This document shows positions 1-7,041 of a stretch of DNA of 7,041 nt, in pieces (within the stretch, counting starts at the first letter, position 1; every line of letters begins with the position of its first letter). The stretch comes from an uncultured Flavobacteriales bacterium (lineage in GTDB: Bacteria; Bacteroidota; Bacteroidia; CAIKAF01): NCBI GenBank assembly GCA_937925455.1, contig CALEWF010000241.1, positions 1 through 7,041 of the forward strand, given 5' to 3'. The position numbers and the translations under genes were made by a program. The notes below the pieces were generated by a model. That model had not been told where the DNA came from. It worked only from the letters and a program-made list of their open reading frames with translations, and did not search any database.

Positions 1-1719
1 AATTGGCTTACGTTTTAATTTCAGGGTTGGCGTTAATTCTCCCCCATCAATGGTCCATTCGCCCGGAATCAATTCAAATTTCTTAATAGTCTCCCAATCT
101 CCAAACCCTTTGTTGTAATGATCTACTTCTTCCTGATATACATGCAATACTTGTGGATTTTTCACCATTTCTTCTTTACTTCCCCATGCCACGCCATTTT
201 TCTCACACCATAATTTTAAATAATCCCATGCAGGAACTATCAATGCCGCCGGATGTTTTTCTCCTTCACCTATTACCATAATCTGCTCAATAAATGGCGA
301 CTCTTTAAATTTATTTTCCATCACCTGCGGTGCAATATATTTTCCGCCAGAGGTTTTGAAAACTTCTTTCTTCCGATCGGTAATTACTAAAAATTTCCCC
401 TCAAACTTGCCAATATCGCCGGTATGAAACCATCCATCAGCATCAATGGCTTCGCGGGTTGCTTCTGGCAAGTTATAATACCCTTTCATTACATTCGGAC
501 CTTTGCACAAGATCTCTCCATCTTCAGCAATTTTCACTTCCACCCCTTCAATAGGAATACCCACCGAACCGAACATTCTATTTTCATGCTCCATACGGTT
601 TACTGTAATTACAGGAGATGTTTCTGTCAGTCCGTATCCTTCCAGCACGTTTATACCTGCTGCTGTAAAAATACGAGCCAAACGTGGCTGCAAAGCAGCA
701 GCTCCTGAAACTATCACTCCAACATTGCCCCCCAACGCTTCTCTCCATTTACTAAAAATAAGCTTATCTGCAATTTTTAACTGCTGATGATACCACCAAC
801 CGTTTTTATTTCCAAGTTCATAGCGTAAACCCAAATCAACAGCCCAGAAAAACAGCTTTTTCTTAATACCGGTAAGTTCATGCCCTTTGGCGATTATTTT
901 ATCATAAACTTTTTCTAACAATCGGGGTACCGTTGAGAAAGCATATGGTTTTACTTCTTTCAAGTTATCACCAATAGTCTCCATACTTTCAGCATAGTAT
1001 ATGGATGCTCCTACATAGTGATAGAGATAACAAATCATTCGTTCAAAAATGTGACAAAGCGGCAAAAAACTCAATACTTTATGCTTGTCGGTTATCGGAC
1101 AAACTTTTTGAGCGGCTCGTACATTACTCAAAATATTATTGTGCGTAAGCATTACCCCCTTGGGTGTACCCGTAGTTCCTGAAGTATAAATAAGCGTCAT
1201 TAAATCTTCAGGATTTACTGCCTCTTTTAATTCTTGTACTTTCTGTGGATTTGGATTGTTTTTTCCTAACTCCGTTAATTCTGTCCACCTTGGTAAACCC
1301 GGAATGTGATCAAATGAATATATTTTTTGCAGCGATGGTACCTGATCTTTGATGGCAGCTACTTTTTTATAGATATCTTCATTCTCTACAAAAATTATTT
1401 TAACCTGCGCATCATTCAAAATATGTTTATAATCGGCCTCGCCAATGGTGGGATACATTGGAACGGTAACGGCTCCCAACTGGCTTGCTCCAAAATCTGC
1501 AAAATTCCATTCCGGACGGTTAAATGAAATTATTGCAACTTTATCTTTCGGGCCAATGCCCAATTGCAGCAATCCATAACTAATGTTATTCACGATTTCA
1601 GCATACTCTTGTGTGCTATAATTAACCCATTGCCCAGTACGTTTACCTGCAATAGCTACTTCTCGTGAATGGTTTTTTACCAAATTATCCAGCAAATCAA
1701 AATTTCGCGTTATGCTCAT
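1..1719 (-). CDS. Long-chain fatty acid--CoA ligase (AMP-forming), 3' end cut by window edge
   Basis: Adenylates a fatty acid with ATP and transfers it to coenzyme A, activating it for lipid synthesis or beta-oxidation; expected to be cytosolic or membrane-associated. The visible part is 573 residues starting MSITRNF. Motifs seen: the AMP-binding P-loop YTSGTTGTPKG (178-188), EGYGLTETSP (360-369), GWFHTGDIG (429-437), and the hinge/catalytic stretch DRKKEVFKTSGGKYI (448-462). Near the edge, LTPTLKLKRK (562-571) resembles the C-terminal motif holding the adenylation lysine in this family. The long insert between P-loop and EGYGLTET, and the overall length, fit the FadD15-like long-chain type (about 590-600 residues), so roughly 20-30 residues are probably missing off the left edge. 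The start is fixed: an in-frame TAA lies at 1731-1729, four codons upstream, and no other start intervenes. No Shine-Dalgarno is visible, as is usual in Bacteroidota. A terminator separates it from porV, so I infer separate transcription. Chain-length specificity cannot be read from sequence. Confidence 0.95.
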   Translation of the reverse strand, partial: MSITRNFDLLDNLVKNHSREVAIAGKRTGQWVNYSTQEYAEIVNNISYGLLQLGIGPKDKVAIISFNRPEWNFADFGASQLGAVTVPMYPTIGEADYKHILNDAQVKIIFVENEDIYKKVAAIKDQVPSLQKIYSFDHIPGLPRWTELTELGKNNPNPQKVQELKEAVNPEDLMTLIYTSGTTGTPKGVMLTHNNILSNVRAAQKVCPITDKHKVLSFLPLCHIFERMICYLYHYVGASIYYAESMETIGDNLKEVKPYAFSTVPRLLEKVYDKIIAKGHELTGIKKKLFFWAVDLGLRYELGNKNGWWYHQQLKIADKLIFSKWREALGGNVGVIVSGAAALQPRLARIFTAAGINVLEGYGLTETSPVITVNRMEHENRMFGSVGIPIEGVEVKIAEDGEILCKGPNVMKGYYNLPEATREAIDADGWFHTGDIGKFEGKFLVITDRKKEVFKTSGGKYIAPQVMENKFKESPFIEQIMVIGEGEKHPAALIVPAWDYLKLWCEKNGVAWGSKEEMVKNPQVLHVYQEEVDHYNKGFGDWETIKKFELIPGEWTIDGGELTPTLKLKRKPI

Positions 1720-1754
1720 ACTATCTTTTTAAGGGTTTGTTATATTCAATGTCC

Positions 1755-1762
1755 CGAATATA
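1755..1762 (-). promoter_or_regulatory. Possible -7 promoter element for the acyl-CoA ligase
   Basis: On the minus strand the sequence reads TATATTCG, one base off the Bacteroidota -7 consensus TAnnTTTG. It ends 35 nt before the ATG at 1719, which would give a leader of roughly 30 nt. A TTG lies only about 9 nt upstream of it, too close to serve as a -33 element, so support is weak. The terminator just upstream implies that some promoter must lie in this gap, and this is the best candidate I see. Confidence 0.3.
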
Positions 1763-1789
1763 CAAAAAACTCAATTGTATTAAGATTGC

Positions 1790-1832
1790 GTTAAATAAAA
1801 AAGGGAGCAAAATTCTCCCTCTTTTATTTAAC
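1790..1832 (-). terminator. Intrinsic (rho-independent) terminator after porV
   Basis: A near-perfect inverted repeat: 1790-1807 pairs with 1815-1832, 18 positions with a single mismatch (1801/1821), around a 7-nt loop. Read on the minus strand, the GC core GAGGGAG...CTCCC is followed by six Ts (positions 1802-1797), the classical intrinsic terminator form. It begins 14 nt after the porV stop codon. The A/T outer arms make it structurally symmetric, so it could also stop transcription on the plus strand, although no plus-strand gene is visible here. Confidence 0.9.
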
Positions 1833-1846
1833 ACATATCATATAGT

Positions 1847-3136
1847 TTAGTTACCATCTGGAGGAGCTGTACTGTCTCCTTTCTTTTTCCCTCCTTCACC
1901 ACCGGTTTTCTTCTTAAATGCATCAAAATTAAAAGACAATGTAAACCGCACCGTATGTTCCAATGGATTACGCTGAACCGTGGGGATGAGATACGAAAAG
2001 TCCAATCCAAATATTTTATACCTTACCCCCGCACCAACTGTAAAATATTGACGGTTTCCGCTTACACGAGGTTCGTAAAAAAATCCTGCTGCAGCCCTGA
2101 AAAGATTATTGTACCAATATTCTACGCCTGTTGCAATGGTAAACTCTAACATCTCTCCATAAAAACCCCGCGGTGAATCCCAAAGTGAAGAAAACATTCC
2201 AGATATGACATTTCGGTTCGGATCCATACCGGCAACTAAAAGCGGCTTTCCATCAGGTCCATATTTAATTACACCATTCGAATCCCGATCATAAATAGGA
2301 ACTGATGGCACCATCAGTTTCGACAATTCAACCGATAGAGTTAATTTGTTGTAATCATCAATCTTTATGGAATTGCTAGTTCCTAAACGCAAATTTATGG
2401 GTATATAGTCTCCGTTTGCTTGTACATCCGAATATTTAATTTTATTACCGATATTGGTAATTGCCACACCAAACCTCCATGTAACCGGTTTCTTAAATAA
2501 TTTCTTATCCGGATTTTGATAAAAGAAACCTACATCACCAGCTCCGGCTAATCCGGGATTAGTAGCAGCCCCCTGAACATTTTGCCCTAGCGTTAAATTA
2601 GAATATATAAACCGGAAAGCCACACCACCACTCCAATATTCACTTAACTTCAGCGATGCTCCGGCATCAATGGCAAATTCGTTCGGATTGTATTGTCCAA
2701 TGGTATTTCCATTATTATCCGTAAACGTTATATCCCCTAATGAAAAATATCGAATCGAAGCACCTATGGCTGTTCTATCCCCAATTTTCTTATAAAATCC
2801 CAAATAAGCCAAATTTATGTCTGGAACCAATTGGCGTAGCCAAGGCGTATAAGACACGGCAATACTCATATCCTTAGGAGCATGTGCCAGCTTCCCAATA
2901 TTCCAATGCATGGAGTTTGCATCGGCTTCTGTAGCCACTCCTTGGTCTGCATATCCGCCAGCTTTAGCATCAGGAGAAATCATTAAAAAAGGAACTGCAG
3001 TAGTAATGGTTTGATTACCAGTATTAGATAAATCTTGTTCACTGGGTTGCTGAGCAAATCCAATGGTTACTGTACTACTTATTCCTCCTAAAATAATAAG
3101 CCCTTTCTTTATTTTTTTCAAAATCATATTCTTCAT
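1847..3136 (-). CDS. porV: PorV (LptO), type IX secretion outer-membrane shuttle protein
   Basis: FadL-like outer-membrane beta-barrel of the T9SS. In studied species PorV collects cargo from the SprA/Sov translocon by binding its C-terminal signal and delivers it to the attachment complex PorU-PorV-PorQ-PorZ. The 429 residues begin with a basic, hydrophobic signal peptide (about 1-28, likely cleaved GFA|QQ). Family-typical stretches follow: VPFLMISPDAKAGG (48-61), EADANSMHWN (70-79), SYTPWLRQLVPDINLAYLG (95-113), AIGASIRYFSLG (123-134), NPNEFAIDA (150-158). The last beta-strand is HTVRFTLSFNF (394-404). After it comes a polar tail (406-429), Lys/Gly-rich and ending in PPDGN, which should sit in the periplasm. 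The start is the only good one: an in-frame TAG lies 51 nt upstream, and the alternative Met4 would cost three residues of the signal peptide. It lies 65 nt downstream of porU on the same strand, the order known from Porphyromonas and Flavobacterium. Identity is confident from motif recognition and context. Confidence 0.96.
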   Translation of the reverse strand: MKNMILKKIKKGLIILGGISSTVTIGFAQQPSEQDLSNTGNQTITTAVPFLMISPDAKAGGYADQGVATEADANSMHWNIGKLAHAPKDMSIAVSYTPWLRQLVPDINLAYLGFYKKIGDRTAIGASIRYFSLGDITFTDNNGNTIGQYNPNEFAIDAGASLKLSEYWSGGVAFRFIYSNLTLGQNVQGAATNPGLAGAGDVGFFYQNPDKKLFKKPVTWRFGVAITNIGNKIKYSDVQANGDYIPINLRLGTSNSIKIDDYNKLTLSVELSKLMVPSVPIYDRDSNGVIKYGPDGKPLLVAGMDPNRNVISGMFSSLWDSPRGFYGEMLEFTIATGVEYWYNNLFRAAAGFFYEPRVSGNRQYFTVGAGVRYKIFGLDFSYLIPTVQRNPLEHTVRFTLSFNFDAFKKKTGGEGGKKKGDSTAPPDGN

Positions 3137-3201
3137 TACTAAGGCAAATATATCAATACAACATCTACTTTTTACTATAAAAACAAACTATCTTCAAAAA
3201 A
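3137..3201. other. porU-porV intergenic gap
   Basis: The 65-bp gap is very AT-rich, with no evident hairpin terminator after porU. Read-through from porU into porV is therefore likely, in addition to any local promoter. Confidence 0.7.
3145..3152 (-). promoter_or_regulatory. Candidate porV -7 promoter element (TATATTTG)
   Basis: TATATTTG on the minus strand is an exact match to the Bacteroidota -7 consensus TAnnTTTG. Only 8 nt (CCTTAGTA) separate it from the porV ATG, so the predicted transcript would start within about 0-5 nt of the start codon. No TTG-type -33 element sits at the usual distance (about 17-22 nt upstream). The match could be chance in AT-rich DNA. Confidence 0.45.
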
Positions 3202-6200
3202 TCAGTCAATTAAAATCAATTTTGCAGTACCAGTTTTAACTTCTCCTTCGGCAGTGGTCATTTGTATTCGGCAAATGTACACGCCGCTTTGTCGTTTCGG
3301 ACCATTGGTTCCCGTGCCATCCCACGTTATCTGTATCTGCCTGAATCCTTCCGGAACTTCATTTAATACCCAGCGCTTCACCAGCCTGCCACTCATGTCA
3401 GATATTTGAACATCAAACATAGCATTCTTTCCAGCTTGATTATGCTCAAACGAAATTGTTACACTTTGAGAAAACGGATTAGGATATGCCTCTACACGTA
3501 TTAAAGCAGCTTGCTGATTGGTAACCGTAAAATACAAAGTATCCCGTGTAAAATTATTACATCCATCCCAAACCTGCACTACAACAAAGTGTAAACCAGA
3601 ACTTAAATTTCTTAATGGATAACGCACTACCCCACTTGTATAATCATCTAAGTTCGCTTCAAAAAAATTATTCAGTTTAATTTCCTGGGTTGTATTACCA
3701 TCTAAATATGCCACAATATCTCGACCTATTCCGCTTCCAACCGTATTGATTCCACTGGAATCTGAAACATGCACCAACAGTACCGGATTAGCATGTGTAA
3801 TTCCCCCATTGCGGAACAAGGTATCATTCATAAATATTTTTATTTCTGGTCCAATACCGTCATCCAAACAATTATCTTCAGACCCTCCCACCATGAAGTT
3901 ATCATAATACCCATGCGCATCTATCAACCCATTTTCAGCATAATAGCTAATTTTTCCATTACCTAATAAATAATTAATATCCAACGGAACTTTAAATGTA
4001 AATTCAAAAACACCATTTATTACAGACGCTTTACCCTTAAAAATAACATTGTTTTGAAGTTCAAAATTAAAGGATTGTGCCTGAGGATCGTTGGCCAGTG
4101 TAATGTACTGAGCCGGTTTATCAAAAATGGTAGTGTATAAAACCCCGTTAAAATCAGTCATTACATTTCCGTCAAGGTCAGCCACATGCCCTTTTATAGT
4201 TACTCTTTGCGAGGCTTTCAAAGTATCGGTAGGTTGAGCCAAAGCTGATGTATCAGTCGCAATTCCGTTAATTTCATCTGTAAATACCTGAAATTTTGGA
4301 TAAGCAAGTTTCATGGCAGGGTCTCCGAAAAGTAAAATATTTTGCTCTCCAAAATCATTACCCGGTTGTTTTGCCAAACGAATGATATCCCCCAACGTTG
4401 GTCGCGAACCATCTGGCAACCTCGAGAATGTTGCGTTAAAAAACTTCTGATTAAACAGCGGTACAATAGAAATAGGTCGAACAGTTGAAAACAGGGCAAT
4501 ACCCCCCCCATCCCGACGAAGTAAAATACTTTCTCCTGCAGAAGTATATCCCGGATTGTCAAAACGAGTAAAAGTACACGTAGCAGTTGCAAATGCAGGC
4601 AACAAATTCATGTTATTCCAATTCATTATATCACTAATGTTTAATAACCGCTCACTGGTTAATCCTAATTCACCACCATGACCAATATAATTTATCAAAA
4701 GCGTTCCTTTGTTGATCCGTTCAGTAAAATAAGCTTCGGCATCCGGATATCGTTGACCCGCATTCGTTACCTGCTGAAAAGCATCCAAATATACTTTATC
4801 CACATTCCACACCGGAAAATTAGTTTGCATTTGCGTGGCAATAGCTTGGCTATTCGTAAAAAATGAAGCTTCCCACGCCGCTTCCATATCATCAGCTACC
4901 AATGTCAATACATTTCTCCAATCTCTTAAACAAGCCGCATTCGATTCATAATGAATAATTTTATTTACTACATCCTTAGCCTCTTGAAGTGTTCGAACTA
5001 CCAGTCTGCCTACACCAATATCAATGGTTTGGGTAGGACCTAAATTAATTTTTCCGGTAATTCCTTCATTAGGACCCAATAAAGCAAAAAAATCATCAGA
5101 AGTATATGAATTTCCACCCCGATCAAACGATTCAGTTGTTTGAAAGCTGGGTACATAATTTGTATTATTAGGCGTTCTGTTCAAATAGGTTTTGTAATCA
5201 TACGAACCATCTCCAAATAGTAACAAATATTTGGGAACATCTGTAGGTGAGTGATTATCAAAATACATTTTCACAAAATCCCGTATTGCAGTTATATCCT
5301 GAACTCCTGAAGAATACTCATTGTAAATTTGATCCACCGTAACCGTATGAACTTTCATGCCGTCATTCAGGGTATGTAAATCCGCTAATTCCAAGGCCGC
5401 AGGTAGAAAATCTTTATGGGTAACTATGATTAAATCAGGAGCTGGCTGTTCTTGAGTTAGTGCATGCAAGTTCTGATTAGGCACCTTTCCAACAAAGATC
5501 GGAGTTAATACTCCTGCTAAATTAGAATTAAAGGCAACAAAGGTACGAAGTGTATCTCCAGCTACTTTAAATGTAAAATTAGTACCGGAAAGCGTACCCA
5601 ACTGTCGAACTGGCTCAGTTTCCCGGCTCACATCCCAAACAATCACATCAGAAACATTGCTAAGATTATATTGTACAATACTTCGCCCTATACTAAGAGA
5701 ATCCCTGAAATGAAGCACCGAATTAGAAACACTCAGCGATTTTCGATAATTAAACTCCACAAAATCAAGCCATGCTTCTTGCCCCGTCTGTCTTACCACA
5801 TCCAGTACGAATGAGGATGATGGCGGAGTCCATTCTCCATTTCCTGAACCCAATAAAGCATACGGTGCCGTATATGACGGACTGGCTGCACTGATATTAA
5901 AACTAACTATCGTAGTTCCGGCAACACGTGCCAACATGGTAGTACCACATGAAACACACCGTGCCGCAGCTTGTATTCGGACCTTTACTGAACTTCCATT
6001 CCATCCACTCAAATTTATCGGATAACTGTAGGTACTCGTAAAATTAAAATAATCTCCCATCCATAAACGCCCCGACCGATTTAAGTTAACCTTTTCTTCA
6101 TTTATTACATAAAATTCATCCGAAGCATTCGTAGTGTACACTGAACTTCCAGACTCTTCAGCTCGTGATTGTATTCGCTTACCCCCTCCGCCCTGCGCAG

Positions 6201-7041
6201 TAAAAAAATAATACGTTGTATCAGAATACAAATGATGAATGTATTTATACCTTCTATCAGATGGATCAAATACCCAACGATGAGGAGATTTCCCGTAAAA
6301 TAAAAAATAATCTCCCGGTCCAAAAGTTCCGTCTCCCCCATCTTCTACCTGAATTGGATTTTCCAGAAGATCATCTGCTCGCCAAATTGCATTAGGCTCT
6401 GGCAACATTCGTCCCCCATTTCCATATAATTTCACCGATGCTGAGGGAACAGGACCAATTAACGCACCTGATGCAATCAAATTTTCATAGCTAACCCTAT
6501 AAACCCCATCCGTTGTTACCCCCAATTTATACCAACTTCCTGTTGAAAGCACCGAGTTTGATGCTGATTTAGAACTAGATACCAAGTTATTAGGGATTGA
6601 CTGAATTGTGAATTGCATATTCCCTCTTACCAACAGTTCTATTTCCCCCATACTATTCTTCCGAATGGGAATTATTGAAGCTCCTGATATTGGTTTACGA
6701 CTTATTTCTCCCGTAAAAACACTAACTAACGGTTCTGACGAAATTTGCCAATCCGGAATAATCACATGTTGCCAATTATCAGGTATTGGAATATATTCAG
6801 CATCCAATAATTGAACTGCGGTTGCTATTTGATTTTTGGACGTATATACAATGTAATATGGAAGATATTGCTCATCTAACGAAATACCCTTACCAGATAA
6901 AACTCGGTAATTACCTCCATTTTCAATAATTATAGGTTCACTCCAATTTATATTAAATGAAACAATTTCTACATCTTGTTGTTGAGCATAGAATACATAC
7001 CTGCTGGCAAGTAATAAAATTACCAGAATAAAATATCTAAA
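3202..7041 (-). CDS. porU: PorU, type IX secretion C25-family sortase, 5' end just outside the window
   Basis: Surface cysteine protease of the T9SS attachment complex. It cuts the C-terminal signal from exported cargo and, in Porphyromonas, joins the new end to A-LPS. The visible 1279 residues are open to the right edge. They begin inside a signal peptide (FRYFILVILLLAS..., likely cleaved YA|QQ at about 19/20), so only the Met and perhaps one or two codons are missing; no start codon occurs before that. N-terminal beta domains include SWYKLGVTTDGVYRV (169-183) and YGNGGRMLPE (206-215), typical of PorU. The C25 peptidase domain spans about 535-915. Its likely catalytic pair is His788 (NYIGHGGE) and Cys822 (ATCTFTRFD), 34 residues apart, close to the 33 between His657 and Cys690 of P. 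gingivalis PorU. Ig-like beta domains follow, then a C-terminal T9SS sorting-type domain (about 1181-1279) with AYPNPF and ending KLILID. PorU family members keep this domain rather than cleaving it. Upstream porV-partner context supports PorU over a gingipain-like secreted protease. Confidence 0.96.
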   Translation of the reverse strand, partial: FRYFILVILLLASRYVFYAQQQDVEIVSFNINWSEPIIIENGGNYRVLSGKGISLDEQYLPYYIVYTSKNQIATAVQLLDAEYIPIPDNWQHVIIPDWQISSEPLVSVFTGEISRKPISGASIIPIRKNSMGEIELLVRGNMQFTIQSIPNNLVSSSKSASNSVLSTGSWYKLGVTTDGVYRVSYENLIASGALIGPVPSASVKLYGNGGRMLPEPNAIWRADDLLENPIQVEDGGDGTFGPGDYFLFYGKSPHRWVFDPSDRRYKYIHHLYSDTTYYFFTAQGGGGKRIQSRAEESGSSVYTTNASDEFYVINEEKVNLNRSGRLWMGDYFNFTSTYSYPINLSGWNGSSVKVRIQAAARCVSCGTTMLARVAGTTIVSFNISAASPSYTAPYALLGSGNGEWTPPSSSFVLDVVRQTGQEAWLDFVEFNYRKSLSVSNSVLHFRDSLSIGRSIVQYNLSNVSDVIVWDVSRETEPVRQLGTLSGTNFTFKVAGDTLRTFVAFNSNLAGVLTPIFVGKVPNQNLHALTQEQPAPDLIIVTHKDFLPAALELADLHTLNDGMKVHTVTVDQIYNEYSSGVQDITAIRDFVKMYFDNHSPTDVPKYLLLFGDGSYDYKTYLNRTPNNTNYVPSFQTTESFDRGGNSYTSDDFFALLGPNEGITGKINLGPTQTIDIGVGRLVVRTLQEAKDVVNKIIHYESNAACLRDWRNVLTLVADDMEAAWEASFFTNSQAIATQMQTNFPVWNVDKVYLDAFQQVTNAGQRYPDAEAYFTERINKGTLLINYIGHGGELGLTSERLLNISDIMNWNNMNLLPAFATATCTFTRFDNPGYTSAGESILLRRDGGGIALFSTVRPISIVPLFNQKFFNATFSRLPDGSRPTLGDIIRLAKQPGNDFGEQNILLFGDPAMKLAYPKFQVFTDEINGIATDTSALAQPTDTLKASQRVTIKGHVADLDGNVMTDFNGVLYTTIFDKPAQYITLANDPQAQSFNFELQNNVIFKGKASVINGVFEFTFKVPLDINYLLGNGKISYYAENGLIDAHGYYDNFMVGGSEDNCLDDGIGPEIKIFMNDTLFRNGGITHANPVLLVHVSDSSGINTVGSGIGRDIVAYLDGNTTQEIKLNNFFEANLDDYTSGVVRYPLRNLSSGLHFVVVQVWDGCNNFTRDTLYFTVTNQQAALIRVEAYPNPFSQSVTISFEHNQAGKNAMFDVQISDMSGRLVKRWVLNEVPEGFRQIQITWDGTGTNGPKRQSGVYICRIQMTTAEGEVKTGTAKLILID
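3205..3501 (-). other. T9SS C-terminal sorting-type domain of PorU
   Basis: The last 99 residues of PorU form a small beta-sandwich with the hallmarks of a type A sorting domain: AYPNPFSQSVTISF at its start, DMSGRLV in the middle, SGVYICRIQ and a basic-hydrophobic end KLILID. In cargo proteins this domain is the export signal and is removed by PorU. In PorU itself it is known to be retained and to contact PorV. Confidence 0.85.
4502..4509. repeat. Eight-base C/G homopolymer inside porU
   Basis: Eight consecutive Cs on the plus strand, read as GGG GGG GG in porU, encode the DGGGIALF stretch about 22 residues after the catalytic cysteine. It is the longest G/C homopolymer I see in the window. 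A one-base gain would stop translation at a TAA at 4453-4451. A one-base loss would move into a frame open until 4311. Confidence 0.9.
6985..7041 (-). other. PorU signal peptide (partial)
   Basis: The first 19 visible residues contain a hydrophobic core (FILVILLLAS) followed by a YA|QQ site, fitting Sec export and signal peptidase I cleavage. The amino-terminal Met lies outside the window. PorV has the same A|QQ cleavage pattern. Gln as the new N-terminal residue is common in exported Bacteroidota proteins. Confidence 0.8.

Larger units (their letters stand above)
1720..1846. other. Intergenic region between porV and the acyl-CoA ligase
   Basis: This 127-bp AT-rich gap holds no plausible gene. 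It contains the porV terminator hairpin and a possible promoter element for the ligase, both listed separately. Short reading frames crossing it have no recognisable content. Confidence 0.85.

Noticed and set aside
424..787. Two overlapping plus-strand reading frames of 94 codons each
   Set aside because: They are antisense to the acyl-CoA ligase, whose motifs are unmistakable, and show no domain content of their own.
1828..2149. Short frames at the 3' end of porV on both strands
   Set aside because: They overlap a well-supported porV and have no recognisable features.
1720..3201. Shared octamer AAGATAGT upstream of both the acyl-CoA ligase and porV as a common operator
   Set aside because: An 8-nt AT-rich match at different distances from the two starts is expected by chance, and it has no palindromic structure.
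4311..4592. A 93-codon minus-strand frame overlapping porU
   Set aside because: It is a frame-shifted shadow of the porU catalytic region. It matters only as the frame that would be entered if the G8 tract lost one base.
3202..7041. Gingipain-like secreted virulence protease
   Set aside because: The C25 domain is shared, but the PorU-type N-terminal motifs, the retained-type CTD and the adjacent porV identify the T9SS sortase instead.
1..7041. A new defence, mobile or RNA-based system
   Set aside because: I found no repeat arrays, transposase, integrase, attachment-like repeats, tRNA or structured RNA. Nearly all the DNA is accounted for by three genes of known families.

Overview
The window is a compact, AT-rich, three-gene stretch with every gene on the minus strand. 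It comes from a member of the Bacteroidota. The diagnosis rests on a PorU/PorV pair, which belongs to the type IX secretion system (T9SS) confined to that phylum, and on a Bacteroidota-style TAnnTTTG promoter element with no Shine-Dalgarno sequences. I cannot place it below phylum from sequence alone.

Layout in transcription order (right to left): (1) 7041-3202, porU, the T9SS C25-family sortase. It is open to the right edge, so its first one or few codons lie outside the window. It carries a signal peptide, N-terminal beta domains, an intact C25 Cys/His catalytic pair, Ig-like beta domains and a T9SS C-terminal sorting-type domain. (2) 3137-3201, a 65-bp gap with a perfect TAnnTTTG element almost touching the next start codon. 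(3) 3136-1847, porV (lptO), the outer-membrane FadL-like barrel of the T9SS attachment complex, with a 24-residue hydrophilic tail after the last beta-strand. (4) 1720-1846, an intergenic region with a strong intrinsic terminator 14 nt after porV and a possible weak promoter for the next gene. (5) 1719-1, a long-chain acyl-CoA synthetase (AMP-forming), cut by the left edge shortly before its C-terminus.

Functionally, T9SS cargo crosses the outer membrane with a C-terminal signal domain. PorV shuttles it to PorU, which removes the signal and, in studied species, transfers the protein to an A-LPS anchor. porU-porV adjacency is the known arrangement in Porphyromonas and Flavobacterium. The acyl-CoA synthetase is separated by a terminator and is probably an independent housekeeping lipid gene.

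I see no undescribed system, mobile element, RNA gene or CRISPR array. The points most worth a second look are an eight-G homopolymer inside the porU catalytic domain, the porV promoter that leaves almost no 5' leader, the charged PorV tail, and a CxxC pair in PorU.
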